A stretch of 64,000 nucleotides of DNA from a bacterium (GCA_023150945.1 JAKLJX010000016.1:101866-165865); one strand, 5' to 3'. Numbered from the stretch's first letter, positions 9,007 through 17,154 are shown. The notes: generated from the sequence alone by a model not told the origin. Made by a program: numbers and translations.

Positions 9007-9717
9007 ATGACGCCCCTCCCCTCGCAAAAATCCGGCGGCAATATAGCAAGTTTTTGCCCTTCTGTCAATTCGGCCCGGCCGCGCGGCGCGCGGGCGTTGC
9101 TGCTGTCCGGCTGTGCGGCCCTGCTCCTGGCCGGCTGGGCCTGTTCCAAATCACAATCTCCCCACACCCAAATTCCGCCGGCCGAGGTGAAGGAAATCGC
9201 TCCGCCTGATACCGTCAGGCCGGCGCCGCCGCCGGCAGGTCCGGTGGCAGGATCGGTGTGGGACGTGATGAAGCCCGGCGAACGTCTTCCCAAAGACGTG
9301 TTGCAAGCCATGGCCGGTTTGGGGGCGGACACGCGCTTCGCGCAGAAACTCTGGCAAACCCGTCTGCTCGATGTCGATGGCGACGGCGCGCAGGAACTGA
9401 TGATTTCGAACGTCGTCGAATGGTGCGGCAGCGGCGGCTGCGGCGTTTGGCTGTGGCAACGCCAGCGGCAAGGGTTGCGCAATCTGTTGCCCACCGACGA
9501 TATTCTCGCCGTTGCGGTTGAAGTCGAATCGACCGCCACCAACGGTTATCACGACCTGCGCTTTTATCACCGCTCTTCAAGTGAGAACAACCGCCCGCTG
9601 CTGGTGAGCGATTTGTTTGCCTGGGACGGCACAGTTTATCGCTATCGTTCGCGCCGGCAGCACGGAGAATATTTGGCCGCGGCCCTCCCGCCCACGTGCT
9701 GGAAGGTTGTGCCGTGA
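9007..9717 (+). CDS. Putative secreted lipoprotein with a calcium-loop-like motif
   Basis: About 236 residues. A basic stretch (ARPRGARA) precedes a hydrophobic core (LLLSGCAALLLAGWA) and then Cys-Ser-Lys, compatible with a lipoprotein signal although the residues before the cysteine (GWA) are not an ideal lipobox; an LSGC motif nine residues earlier is an alternative. A proline-rich linker follows, then LLDVDGDGAQELMI, a calcium-loop/FG-GAP-like motif, and a Gly/Cys-rich segment (EWCGSGGCGVWLW). Function unknown. The start is uncertain: ATG 9007 was preferred over ATG 8968 because the latter overlaps the divergent sixA start codon. The stop overlaps the start of the next gene (GTGA). Confidence 0.55.
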   Translation: MTPLPSQKSGGNIASFCPSVNSARPRGARALLLSGCAALLLAGWACSKSQSPHTQIPPAEVKEIAPPDTVRPAPPPAGPVAGSVWDVMKPGERLPKDVLQAMAGLGADTRFAQKLWQTRLLDVDGDGAQELMISNVVEWCGSGGCGVWLWQRQRQGLRNLLPTDDILAVAVEVESTATNGYHDLRFYHRSSSENNRPLLVSDLFAWDGTVYRYRSRRQHGEYLAAALPPTCWKVVP

Positions 9718-11018
9718 AGCGCGGCGCCACGCATGCCCGCAGCCTTTCCCTCCGGCCGGAAATGCTCCAGCGCGGCTGGGAGGCGGCGATTACGGCGGCG
9801 GCCACGTTTGCCGGGATCATTCTGCCGCTGCAATTGGTGCTCGACCTGCCCAATAGCGCCCTGTTCCTCTACGGCAATTTGGCCGTCACCGTCATCTTTT
9901 TCGTGGACGCCTACCTGCAGTGGCGTCAAACCCCGGCCGCCGCACTCGCTGCGCCGGAGCGCACGTGGCTGCCGCTGTCGCATTGGGGCTGGCTCAGCCT
10001 CGATGCCGTGGCCGCGCTGCCGCTGAACATGCTGTTGGCGGGAACGCCCTATCCCCTGCTGCGGCTGCTCAAGCTGGCGCGTGTCGCGCAATACATGCGG
10101 CGCTGGCGCCAGCGCCAGTTACACCACACCAACGTGCTGCGGCTGGTGTTCTTTGCATTTTGGCTGGCACTGGCGGCACATTGGATTGCCTGCGGCTGGC
10201 TGGCACTGCGCGGGCTGTCGGCCGAATTCGACTTGCCGACGAACTACGTGCGCGCGCTGTATTGGTGCGTCACGACTCTCGCCACCGTGGGCTATGGCGA
10301 CATCACCGCCGCCAACAATCCGCAAATGCTGTACGCCATGGGCGTGATGATCATCGGCGCGGGGGTTTACGGCTATATCATTGCCAACGTCGCCAGCATT
10401 CTCGCCAACCTCAATCCCGCGCGCGTGCGCTACCTCGAAAACATGGAGCGGCTGACCGCCTTCATGAGCTATCGCAACGTACCCACGCATCTGCAAAAGC
10501 GCATACGCGACTACTACGGCTATCTGTGGGACAAGCGGCTGGGCTACGATGAATCCACCGTAGTCTCAGCGCTGCCGTTGAACCTGCGCACCGAAGTCTC
10601 GCTCTTCCTCAATCGTGACATCATCGAGCGCGTGCCCTTGTTTCGCGGTGCCAGCGAAGACTTCATTCGAGAGATTGCCCTGCAACTGCGGCCGGTGGTG
10701 TTCATGCCCGGCGATTATGTCTTCCGCGCCGGCGAGCCGGGAATGGACATGTACTTCATCAGTCGCGGCCGGCTGGAAGTGATCGCCAAAGACGGCAAGA
10801 GCATTTTGGGAAGTTTGTCGGACGGCGATTTTTTCGGCGAGATTGCCTTGCTGCAGCGGCAACCGCGCTCCGCCAGCGTGCGGGCCGCCAGCTTTTGCGA
10901 CCTCTACCGGCTGGACAAAGACACCTTCGACCGCGTGCTGGCCTCCTACCCCGCGATCGTCGAGAAAATCGCCTCGCAGGCCCGCGAGCGCACGGAAAAG
11001 AACGCGCCGGAACACTGA
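9714..11018 (+). CDS. Cyclic-nucleotide-gated, six-TM potassium channel
   Basis: About 434 residues. Six predicted membrane segments: S1-S3, a basic S4 (LLRLLKLARVAQYMRRWRQR), S5, a pore loop with the K+ selectivity filter TVGYGD (near residue 190), and S6 (MLYAMGVMIIGAGVYGYII). After a C-linker comes a cyclic-nucleotide-binding domain (residues ~305-425) with the phosphate-binding cassette GDFFGEIALL...PRSASVRA, including its glutamate and arginine. It is likely an inner-membrane K+ channel controlled by cAMP or cGMP, or by voltage. GTG 9714 overlaps the previous stop codon and has GGAAGG 9 nt upstream; ATG 9696 is an alternative. Probably translationally coupled to the lipoprotein. Confidence 0.85.
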   Translation: MKRGATHARSLSLRPEMLQRGWEAAITAAATFAGIILPLQLVLDLPNSALFLYGNLAVTVIFFVDAYLQWRQTPAAALAAPERTWLPLSHWGWLSLDAVAALPLNMLLAGTPYPLLRLLKLARVAQYMRRWRQRQLHHTNVLRLVFFAFWLALAAHWIACGWLALRGLSAEFDLPTNYVRALYWCVTTLATVGYGDITAANNPQMLYAMGVMIIGAGVYGYIIANVASILANLNPARVRYLENMERLTAFMSYRNVPTHLQKRIRDYYGYLWDKRLGYDESTVVSALPLNLRTEVSLFLNRDIIERVPLFRGASEDFIREIALQLRPVVFMPGDYVFRAGEPGMDMYFISRGRLEVIAKDGKSILGSLSDGDFFGEIALLQRQPRSASVRAASFCDLYRLDKDTFDRVLASYPAIVEKIASQARERTEKNAPEH

Positions 11019-11093
11019 GAGCCGGCCAGCAGAATTCCCGGGACTCCAATCCAACCTACAAATACATGTGAGCCGAAAACTTGGGAGCCTGAC

Positions 11094-11999
11094 ATGAAAA
11101 CACGAATGGCGTGCCGGTTGATACTCTGGAATATCCTGTTGGCAACGCTGCCTGCGGCAGCGCAGGATTTTTGGTCGTGGTGGGGCGACGGCAAAGCCGA
11201 GTTGTCGTCTTACCAAACGAAAACCCAACGCTACGGCGAGTTGCGTGAAGGCTATGCCGTTTTAGTTTACGTGACGGAGGAAATCTCACGCACCACGCGC
11301 ATCAAAGTCGAGTCCGACGCCATCCCGCCGGCCGACCGCGCGCCGGTGCTGAAGCTCAATCACGTCGTCAAATTTCCCACCGGCATTTATGACTATTCGC
11401 TGTTGACCTCGACATTCAGCAGCATCGAATCCGAATTAGGCCGCCCGGCATTTGAGCCCCTTAAAATCTCTTTCTCCGCGCAGGAGTGGTGCGGCCATGT
11501 TTATCAAATGCTGCTTCCGCAGCGCGATCAAGTCGAGCTGACGCTGCACAGTTATTTTCAAAGTGAAGGCGATCAGAAGCGATCCATCAAATTACCGGCA
11601 AACGTCGCGTTCGAAGACAATTTTTTGATTTGGATTCGCGAGCTGAAACGCGAAATGCTGGCTGCGGGGCAACGCCGCAACCTGCAGATTCTGCCGAGCG
11701 CGTGGGCTTCGCGCTCAGGACATCAACACGTAGAGTTTCAAGCCGGCGCGATCATCAAAGAAGAGGGCGAAGCCGTGAAGCTGGGCAATGGCGCCGAGCC
11801 AACCTGGCGCTGGACCTGGCAGGTCGGCAATCGCACGGAAACATATTGGGTGGAGAAAGCCTATCCGCATCGCATTCTCAAATGGCAATCCAGTGACGGC
11901 GGCACCGGCGAGCTGATCAAAACCCTGCGCCTGCCCTACTGGCAATTGCACGGCAATGATGATCTGCCCTATCGCGCGCAGCTCGGGCTGCCGAAGTAG
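11094..11999 (+). CDS. Secreted protein of unknown function
   Basis: 301 residues with a signal peptide (MKTRMACRLILWNILLATLPAAAQ). The mature part starts DFWSWWGDGKAELSSYQ and is predicted to be mostly beta-strand, with a conserved-looking core GYAVLVYVTEE...KLNHVVKFPTGIYDYS and a C-terminal WRTWQVG-like region (WRWTWQVGNRTETYW). Similar proteins occur in Bacteroidota-like genomes, as far as I recall without an experimentally known function. Its stop codon lies inside the first unit of a heptanucleotide repeat, so the repeat abuts and overlaps the gene end. Confidence 0.6.
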   Translation: MKTRMACRLILWNILLATLPAAAQDFWSWWGDGKAELSSYQTKTQRYGELREGYAVLVYVTEEISRTTRIKVESDAIPPADRAPVLKLNHVVKFPTGIYDYSLLTSTFSSIESELGRPAFEPLKISFSAQEWCGHVYQMLLPQRDQVELTLHSYFQSEGDQKRSIKLPANVAFEDNFLIWIRELKREMLAAGQRRNLQILPSAWASRSGHQHVEFQAGAIIKEEGEAVKLGNGAEPTWRWTWQVGNRTETYWVEKAYPHRILKWQSSDGGTGELIKTLRLPYWQLHGNDDLPYRAQLGLPK

Positions 12000-12030
12000 G
12001 TGGTAGGTGGTAGGTAATAGGTGGTTGGTG
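11996..12030. repeat. Heptanucleotide tandem repeat (GTAGGTG family)
   Basis: Five 7-bp units: GTAGGTG, GTAGGTG, GTAGGTA, ATAGGTG, GTTGGTG. The first overlaps the TAG stop of the upstream gene. A related array starts again at 12463, so the four-helix-bundle gene lies between two arrays of the same family and orientation. Confidence 0.8.
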
Positions 12031-12066
12031 GATAAATGCTTGGCAAAATCCAAATTGGAGGGCAGG

Positions 12067-12441
12067 ATGGAGAAGGCACTGGTGAATAGGTTTGAGGATT
12101 TGCAGTGTTATCAAAAATCACTCGAGCTCCATCTGGAAATCCATGAGCTAACGTTGAGTTTTCCAAAGTTCGAAATGTACGAACTTGGCTCTCAGCTTCG
12201 CCGTTCAAGTAATTCGATACCGGCAAATATCGCCGAAGGCTGGAACAACAAGCATCACAATATCTATCTCGAAGGCCTTAATCGCGCACTGGGAGAGTTG
12301 CGCGAGACGCAACATCATCTTCACGTCGCTCGCAGAAAGGGCTATATCACCCAGGAAAAGTTCGAAGCTCTACTTGCTCGCTACAACGAATGCGGCAGAA
12401 TGTTGAAGGGACTCGAGAGAGCGCTTGAGAACAAGAAATGA
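12067..12441 (+). CDS. Four-helix-bundle protein (S23 / rRNA intervening-sequence protein family)
   Basis: 124 residues of the four-helix bundle family first described in intervening sequences of 23S rRNA genes. Family features visible: FEDL.CYQKSLEL at the N-terminus, QLRRSSNSIPANIAEG in the middle, FL-type helix ...YLEGLNRALGELRETQHHL, and a C-terminal ML.GL. The biochemical function is not established; members form pentameric bundles and are often carried in mobile contexts. ATG 12067 has GGAGGG just upstream; the frame is open from GTG 12007, but that part is repeat DNA. GC content is visibly lower than in the neighbours. It is bracketed by heptanucleotide arrays, suggesting a mobile cassette. 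Confidence 0.85.
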   Translation: MEKALVNRFEDLQCYQKSLELHLEIHELTLSFPKFEMYELGSQLRRSSNSIPANIAEGWNNKHHNIYLEGLNRALGELRETQHHLHVARRKGYITQEKFEALLARYNECGRMLKGLERALENKK

Positions 12442-12462
12442 TGAAATCGGGGTGGCCGGACG

Positions 12463-12577
12463 TAGGTTGTGAGTTGCAGGTTGTAGGGAGCAGGGGATAG
12501 CTAAGCTCCTACAACCCATCACCTACAACCTATCACCCACAACCTATCACCCACAACCTATCACCCACAACCCACAA
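12463..12577. repeat. Inverted pair of heptanucleotide arrays upstream of the NACHT gene
   Basis: Left arm (12463-12497) reads TAGGTTG TGAGTTG CAGGTTG and then TAGGGAG CAGGGGA. After a ~10-nt spacer the right arm (12508-12577) holds ten units, mostly CCTATCA/CCCACAA with CCTACAA. The arms are complementary (TTGTAGG with CCTACAA) and can fold into a hairpin. The array ends 6 nt before the ATG at 12584, leaving no Shine-Dalgarno site. Confidence 0.8.
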
Positions 12578-12583
12578 CCGTAT

Positions 12584-15292
12584 ATGCCCGGCCAAACCGT
12601 AAAACTGCTGAAGGTCTTCCTCGCCTCGCCCGGCGATGTGAGGCTCGAGCGTGAAAAAGCGCGCGACGAGATTCTCAGTCTCCGTGCGCTGGCGCAGAAG
12701 CACGGTTTTGATCTCGAAGCCACGGGCTGGGAAACGCACGCCACGCCCGGCATGGGCCGCAGCCAGGCCCGCATCAATCAACTCGTGCGGGAATGCGATT
12801 TGTTTCTCGGCATTCTCTGGCGGCGCTTCGGGCTTCCCACCGGCGAAGCAGAATCCGGCACGCTGGAGGAATTCACTCTTGCCCGCGAACGCTATGCGCG
12901 CGAGCATGCCCCGGAAATCATGCTGTACTTTCGCGAAGTGCATCCCGACTTTCTCGCTGATCCCGGCCCGCAACTGCGCAAGGTTCTCGGATTCAAACAA
13001 CAAGTGGAAGAGGGCCGGCTCGCGCTTTATGCCAACTACCGTGATCCCGAGCACTTCGCAACGCTTTTGCGCCAACACGTCACCGATTGGCTGTTGAAGC
13101 TCGCTCCCGCCACGAACAACGACCAACGACTCACGACCAACAACGCTTCTGCTCAGGACACCCCGCCCCTCTCCGCCTTCGCTGAACACCTCGAATACTG
13201 CCGCACCGAATTGCAGAAAACCGCGCGGCCTTTGCGGCTGCGCACGCTCACTTTGCCGCCGCTGTTTCTGGAAGAAGTCGAGGTTGAGCGGCCGCGCAAC
13301 ATGAAAGTAAGCATTGCGGTGAAAACCTTCCCGCGCTTGCTCATTCTCGGCGAGCCGGGCGCGGGCAAAACCACTTCGCTCAAGAAACTCACATCAGAAT
13401 ATGCGGTCTGGCGCGGCGAAGGCAAGGAGCCGGGACTCAATGAGCCGGAGGATTTCGATCTCCCCATCTTTGTCGATCTCTCGGCCTATCCCACCCTGGC
13501 GGCCAAGGACTCCCAACACGGCTTGTGGCGCTTGCTTACCGCGAGTGTACGAGGCGTGCATGATGTCGATGTCCGCAAGCGCCTCGCGACCGGCGGCTGC
13601 TTGTTGCTGTTCGACGGCCTGAATGAGGTCGGCGAGGCGTATGATGAAGTCGTGCACCACCTGCGCCATCTCGTGCACGAGATTCCGCACAATCGTTTTG
13701 TCGTGACTTGCCGGCCCGGCATTTATCGCGATGAGCTGCGCCATGAATTCGTGACGTTCCAACTCGAGCGGCTAAGCAGCTTCAATGCTTCGAAGGTTTT
13801 GGAGATCGAAATCGGCGCGGAGAAGGCGCAACCGGCGTGGAAAGGATTGGATGAATACACGCGCGACCTCTGCCGCAATCCGCTCATGCTCACGCTGTTG
13901 GCGGACGAGCTGCGCGCGAGTGATAATCCGCCGCAAAACCGCGCGGAGTTGTTCGACCGTTTTATCGACCGCTATTTGAGTGAATGGGCGCGGGTGAAAG
14001 GCGCAGGCTCAGTGCGAGTGGAAAAGGAGATTCTCTCGGCGCTGGCGTGGCGACTTGGGATCAGCCGGACCCTGCTTTCCGCGGATGAAGCCGCGGCCGT
14101 CATGTCTGCCCGGCTGGCGGAACTGCAGCGCAAGAACGAAGCGCCGCAGCATTTGAACGTCGCTGATCTCAATCGTGAATTCCTGCACCACGGCCTGCTG
14201 CGCGAAAGCGCGGGCCAAACCGGATTCTTTCACCAGGCCGTGCAGGAATATTTCTTCGCGCGCGAAGTGGCATTGCATCAATCAATCGAATACGTTTTGA
14301 AGCATGCCAGCGACCCTGAATGGGCGGAAGTTTTGGTGTTCGTCTGCGGGTTGGTGGAGGATGCGACGGAGGTGGTGAGGGAGGTGATGAAGGGAGATCC
14401 TTATTTGGCTGCGAAATGTATAGTATATGCAAAAGAAGTCGATAGATACGTTGTCGATGGTTTGGCAATAAGCCTTATCCAAAAACTAAAAGCAAAATTT
14501 GAAAAAGATGTTTGGGTTGGGGAATTATATCCAGAAATGCTATCCATTCTATCTTTAGAATTCAAAACGTATACTAAAAAACTCGTAGATCTTTTCCGGC
14601 GTGCATATTATGAGAACGCTCAAGCACTTTACGATTTTGCTTATATGCTCCTTGCACTAAATATTTCAGAAAAAGCAATACACTTCCTTGAGCCTTTGGT
14701 AAGTGAACAGCCTAATGATGTGGGTCTTAGAGGATGGCTTGCAGCAGCATTTCGACATGTAGGGAATTTTGAAGATTCTATCTCAAACCTGAAGAAGTGT
14801 TTAGATTTAAAGCCAGACAATGAATGGCTTTGGAGCAATTTGGGTAGAGTGTATAATGAGCTTAAGAACTATCAAGAAGCGGAAAAAAGTTTTTGCCGAG
14901 CTATAGAATTAAAGGATGACTCATTTAGAGCACACTGTCATTTCGGTTTAACTTTATTGGCAATGAAGAGGTATAAAGAAGCTTTAGAAGAATTTCAAAA
15001 ATCTATTAACTTACGTTATGGATATGGCATGACACACAATGGTTTAGCGGAACTTTATCTCGAATACTTGAATCAACCAGAAAAAGCCATATCAGAATAT
15101 GAAATTGCACTTCAACTTGAACGACGCCCATTCAAAATATCTCAATCGTTGTTCGGTCTTGCCCGCACTCATGAAGCCGCCGGCCGTACCGCCGAAGCCC
15201 GGCAGCGTTATCAAGAATACCTCGACCGCTTCCCCTGGGGCGAGCATGCGCAAGAGGCGCTGGCCGCGTTGGAGCGGCTGGGGGGAGAATAA
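12584..15292 (+). CDS. DUF4062-NACHT-TPR protein (NLR-like STAND NTPase, putative defence sensor)
   Basis: 902 residues. Residues ~5-165: DUF4062 (KVFLASPGDVRLEREKARDEI), a TIR/SEFIR-related effector-type module. Residues ~245-420: NACHT ATPase with Walker A GEPGAGKTT (256-264) and Walker B LLLFDGLNE with aspartates near 344. A helical middle region follows. From ~residue 690 come TPR repeats (WSNLGRVYNELKNYQEAEKSF, and others). STAND proteins of this layout act in anti-phage or programmed-death responses; that role is inferred. Oddities: DNA from ~14395 to ~15150 is strikingly AT-rich relative to both flanks, and the final 89 bp are duplicated at 16142-16230. A heptad repeat encodes the linker at ~177-188 (NNDQRLTTNN). 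No ribosome site precedes the ATG. Confidence 0.8.
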   Translation: MPGQTVKLLKVFLASPGDVRLEREKARDEILSLRALAQKHGFDLEATGWETHATPGMGRSQARINQLVRECDLFLGILWRRFGLPTGEAESGTLEEFTLARERYAREHAPEIMLYFREVHPDFLADPGPQLRKVLGFKQQVEEGRLALYANYRDPEHFATLLRQHVTDWLLKLAPATNNDQRLTTNNASAQDTPPLSAFAEHLEYCRTELQKTARPLRLRTLTLPPLFLEEVEVERPRNMKVSIAVKTFPRLLILGEPGAGKTTSLKKLTSEYAVWRGEGKEPGLNEPEDFDLPIFVDLSAYPTLAAKDSQHGLWRLLTASVRGVHDVDVRKRLATGGCLLLFDGLNEVGEAYDEVVHHLRHLVHEIPHNRFVVTCRPGIYRDELRHEFVTFQLERLSSFNASKVLEIEIGAEKAQPAWKGLDEYTRDLCRNPLMLTLLADELRASDNPPQNRAELFDRFIDRYLSEWARVKGAGSVRVEKEILSALAWRLGISRTLLSADEAAAVMSARLAELQRKNEAPQHLNVADLNREFLHHGLLRESAGQTGFFHQAVQEYFFAREVALHQSIEYVLKHASDPEWAEVLVFVCGLVEDATEVVREVMKGDPYLAAKCIVYAKEVDRYVVDGLAISLIQKLKAKFEKDVWVGELYPEMLSILSLEFKTYTKKLVDLFRRAYYENAQALYDFAYMLLALNISEKAIHFLEPLVSEQPNDVGLRGWLAAAFRHVGNFEDSISNLKKCLDLKPDNEWLWSNLGRVYNELKNYQEAEKSFCRAIELKDDSFRAHCHFGLTLLAMKRYKEALEEFQKSINLRYGYGMTHNGLAELYLEYLNQPEKAISEYEIALQLERRPFKISQSLFGLARTHEAAGRTAEARQRYQEYLDRFPWGEHAQEALAALERLGGE
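13112..13146 (+). repeat. In-frame heptanucleotide repeat in the NACHT gene
   Basis: Five consecutive 7-bp units ACGAACA, ACGACCA, ACGACTC, ACGACCA, ACAACGC. They encode the low-complexity linker between the DUF4062 module and the NACHT domain without breaking the frame. Confidence 0.7.
15194..15282 (+). repeat. 89-bp direct repeat, copy A (NACHT gene 3' end)
   Basis: Read by eye, this segment is identical to 16142-16230. Copy A encodes the last TPR-like helix of the NACHT protein (RQRYQEYLDRFPWGEHAQ...). The two copies enclose the MazEF-like pair. Confidence 0.9.
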
Positions 15293-15354
15293 GTCTTGTG
15301 CTACGGCATTTCCTATCGATCTTCTTTTGGAAGGAAGAGCGATATAGTGACGAG

Positions 15355-15714
15355 CTATCTCTCAAGAAAGCCCAGGGCGCGGAACAGCTTGAGGTTGATT
15401 TCTTCCATGCGCTGCTTGTTGATCTTGCCCAGCTTTCTGACGAGATCAGTCTTGAGAATCGTACGCATAATGCCCAAAAGGATTTTTGAATCACGTGCAA
15501 GGCCGGATTCCCGCGATTTGACGATGACATCCTGTTTGTACACGCGATCCAACTTTTTCGTGCTCAATGGCGCGACAATGACAAAGGGATAATGCGAATT
15601 GTCATTATCTTCGTCGTTTTGCAGGATGATTACGGGCCGGGCTTTCTCAACTGCCGGCTCATCTTCGTGCGGAAATTCGAAGAGCTTGGCCAAATAGATT
15701 TCCCCGCGTCGCAT
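15355..15714 (-). CDS. MazF/PemK-type endoribonuclease toxin
   Basis: 119 residues. Matches the MazF/PemK fold: RRGEIYLAKL at the N-terminus, the conserved ARPVIILQND strand, FVIVAPLSTK, a basic loop, then LLGIMRTILKTDLVRKLGKI (usually DQ/ir.i...l...G.l). These toxins cleave mRNA at short specific sequences. ATG 15714 has GAGG 11 nt upstream; the frame is also open from TTG 15723. The preceding gene on the same strand ends at 15720, so the antitoxin-toxin pair is adjacent, as expected for an addiction operon. The 89-bp repeat copies lie on either side of the pair. Confidence 0.75.
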   Translation of the reverse strand: MRRGEIYLAKLFEFPHEDEPAVEKARPVIILQNDEDNDNSHYPFVIVAPLSTKKLDRVYKQDVIVKSRESGLARDSKILLGIMRTILKTDLVRKLGKINKQRMEEINLKLFRALGFLER

Positions 15715-15719
15715 AGTGA

Positions 15720-15965
15720 TCAAATCCTCGAAACGGTCGAGCGGTATTCAGACATGATCTCCTGCGCGTAGCCCGCGCCGGGTGTCTCACCAAAATCGAA
15801 CCGTCTCGCCAGCTTTTGATATTTGCTTTGCGCTTCCTCAAATGCCAAAGAAGCTTCGTCTTCATGATCGAGAAAGGTGATTATAACCGGCGTGTTCGGT
15901 TTCTTGTCGACTTTGGCAAGTGGCTTGATCGTCTTGCCGGTGTACGTGCCTCTGATGGAAAGCAT
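15720..15965 (-). CDS. Putative antitoxin of the MazF-like toxin
   Basis: 81 residues, MLSIRGTYTGKTIKPL at the N-terminus, followed by a short beta-rich half (NTPVIITFLDHE) and an amphipathic helical C-terminus (EEAQSKYQKLARRF). It resembles the small 'XTYDGKTIKPLE' proteins seen next to MazF/PIN toxins; I do not recognise a firm AbrB domain. ATG 15965 has GAGGAG 7 nt upstream, better than the longer frame from 16049. It directly precedes the toxin gene, supporting an antitoxin role. Confidence 0.65.
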   Translation of the reverse strand: MLSIRGTYTGKTIKPLAKVDKKPNTPVIITFLDHEDEASLAFEEAQSKYQKLARRFDFGETPGAGYAQEIMSEYRSTVSRI

Positions 15966-16141
15966 TGTTTCTCTCCTCATGAAAACCAATTGATGACGAT
16001 TGGTGAAATTAAAGATGATTACCTGCGGCCCGACGCCGAAGACTGGCATCGTACTCGACTACACGGAAGAACGATAACAAGTGAACTTCAGAAAACCAAG
16101 CCATTTTTCCGGCACTTTCGTGAGCCGTGGGCCGCACTTCT

Positions 16142-16230
16142 GAAGCCCGGCAGCGTTATCAAGAATACCTCGACCGCTTCCCCTGGGGCGAGCATGCGCA
16201 AGAGGCGCTGGCCGCGTTGGAGCGGCTGGG
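16142..16230 (+). repeat. 89-bp direct repeat, copy B (orphan NACHT 3' end)
   Basis: Identical to 15194-15282. It continues in frame to its own stop (TAG at about 16238-16240), so it looks like the intact 3' terminus of a lost or displaced TPR gene. About 25 nt upstream of the identity there is weaker similarity to copy A. Confidence 0.9.
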
Positions 16231-16252
16231 CGAGATCTAGGCAGGCTTCACT

Positions 16253-16540
16253 TCAGCCTTCGACTTCTGCATATTTATCATACTGCTCTTCTGTCATCGT
16301 CTCTAAACGAGTAATCACGAAATCGCTGTTGCCATTGAACCGGGAGCGCAAGAATCGGAAAAGATCTCGTTCGCGCTCAGACCAGTGCCAATTTTCAAAA
16401 CCTCTACGCGCAACCACAAGAATGTGAACGCCTACCGCAATGCCGCTGGGCTTGACTTCGACCAATGTGGCTTCAATTTCATGGTTACGCACCCATTCGG
16501 TCACTGCTTCACGCAGTTCCTCCAAAACGGCGGTTTTCAT
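16253..16540 (-). CDS. Small protein paired with HEPN-like gene, function unknown
   Basis: 95 residues. Alpha/beta composition: an N-terminal helix (LEELREAVTEWVRNH), strands ATLVEVKPSG and AVGVHILVVARRGFENW, then a charged helical part (SERERDLFRFLRSRF) and an acidic C-terminus (TEEQYDKYAEVEG). I do not recognise the family. Its ribosome site (GAGGTG) overlaps the stop codon of the upstream HEPN-like gene and the two are only 8 nt apart, so they are translationally coupled. A toxin-antitoxin or regulatory partnership is inferred from that arrangement. Confidence 0.6.
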   Translation of the reverse strand: MKTAVLEELREAVTEWVRNHEIEATLVEVKPSGIAVGVHILVVARRGFENWHWSERERDLFRFLRSRFNGNSDFVITRLETMTEEQYDKYAEVEG

Positions 16541-16548
16541 GTTTCACC

Positions 16549-16966
16549 TCAAAAATATCGAGCCAAAAACGTTATGATGCCGTGCGCCGGATCAAAGAGC
16601 GCCCGATCGAAAGCATCGGCATCCTGCTGCGTATGAATTGCGCCCTCATAACGCAGCGCCATCGACCATCGCTTGTGAATGAGCAGAAAGTTCTCATTCA
16701 CCTCCTCTTCGGCGGGCAGGCGTGAATAAGGCCCGGAACAACAAAGCAACAACTCCAAATCGTGCACTTGAAAAATGTGCCGGAAGATTCGAAACTTCGG
16801 GTTGTTTGCTGATCACCAGTTCCAGTGCCAATTCGAGCAAAGTCCCGGCATACAGAACCGCCCCCGCCCACCGTCCGGCGGCGCGCAAAGCATGGTATTC
16901 CGCCTTGCGTTCTTCGAAGGCTGCGCGCAACGTCGCGAGATCTTGCTGAATGAGCTTGAGTGCCAT
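16549..16966 (-). pseudogene. HEPN-like protein gene broken by a frameshift
   Basis: Two overlapping minus-strand frames together give one ~139-residue helical protein: MALKLIQQDLATLRAAFEERK, RWAGAVLYAGTLLELALELV, then after a shift VHDLELLLCCSG and NENFLLIHKRWSMALRYEG. The first frame continues out of register from about 16776; deleting one T from the five-T run on the coding strand (A-run near 16771-16775) restores PAHF-QVHDLEL. The content resembles HEPN domains, which are often RNase toxins. ATG 16966 has GGGAGGAG 5 nt upstream. It may be a real inactivation or a homopolymer sequencing error. Confidence 0.6.
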
Positions 16967-17092
16967 CAGAGCTCCTCCCAATATTCCTGCCCCGGCGGCA
17001 ACGCAGCATGGCCCTCGCGGCCGGTTGCCGTGAGGCAACAATAGCGAACACCGTCTCCAAAATCAAGGCGTTCTCGGAAGCGCGCCGCCCTT

Positions 17093-17138
17093 GAAACGAA
17101 AATGCCCTGAGCGTCACCCCGCTCAGGGCATTTTCGTT
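17093..17138 (-). terminator. Intrinsic terminator after the zinc-ribbon gene
   Basis: A perfect 20-bp stem: 17093-17112 pairs with 17119-17138 around the loop TCACCC. T-rich arms on both sides make it work in either direction. It sits downstream of the minus-strand ferredoxin/zinc-ribbon genes and upstream of the HEPN-like gene. Confidence 0.85.
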
Positions 17139-17154
17139 TTGGCGTACCGCGCCT

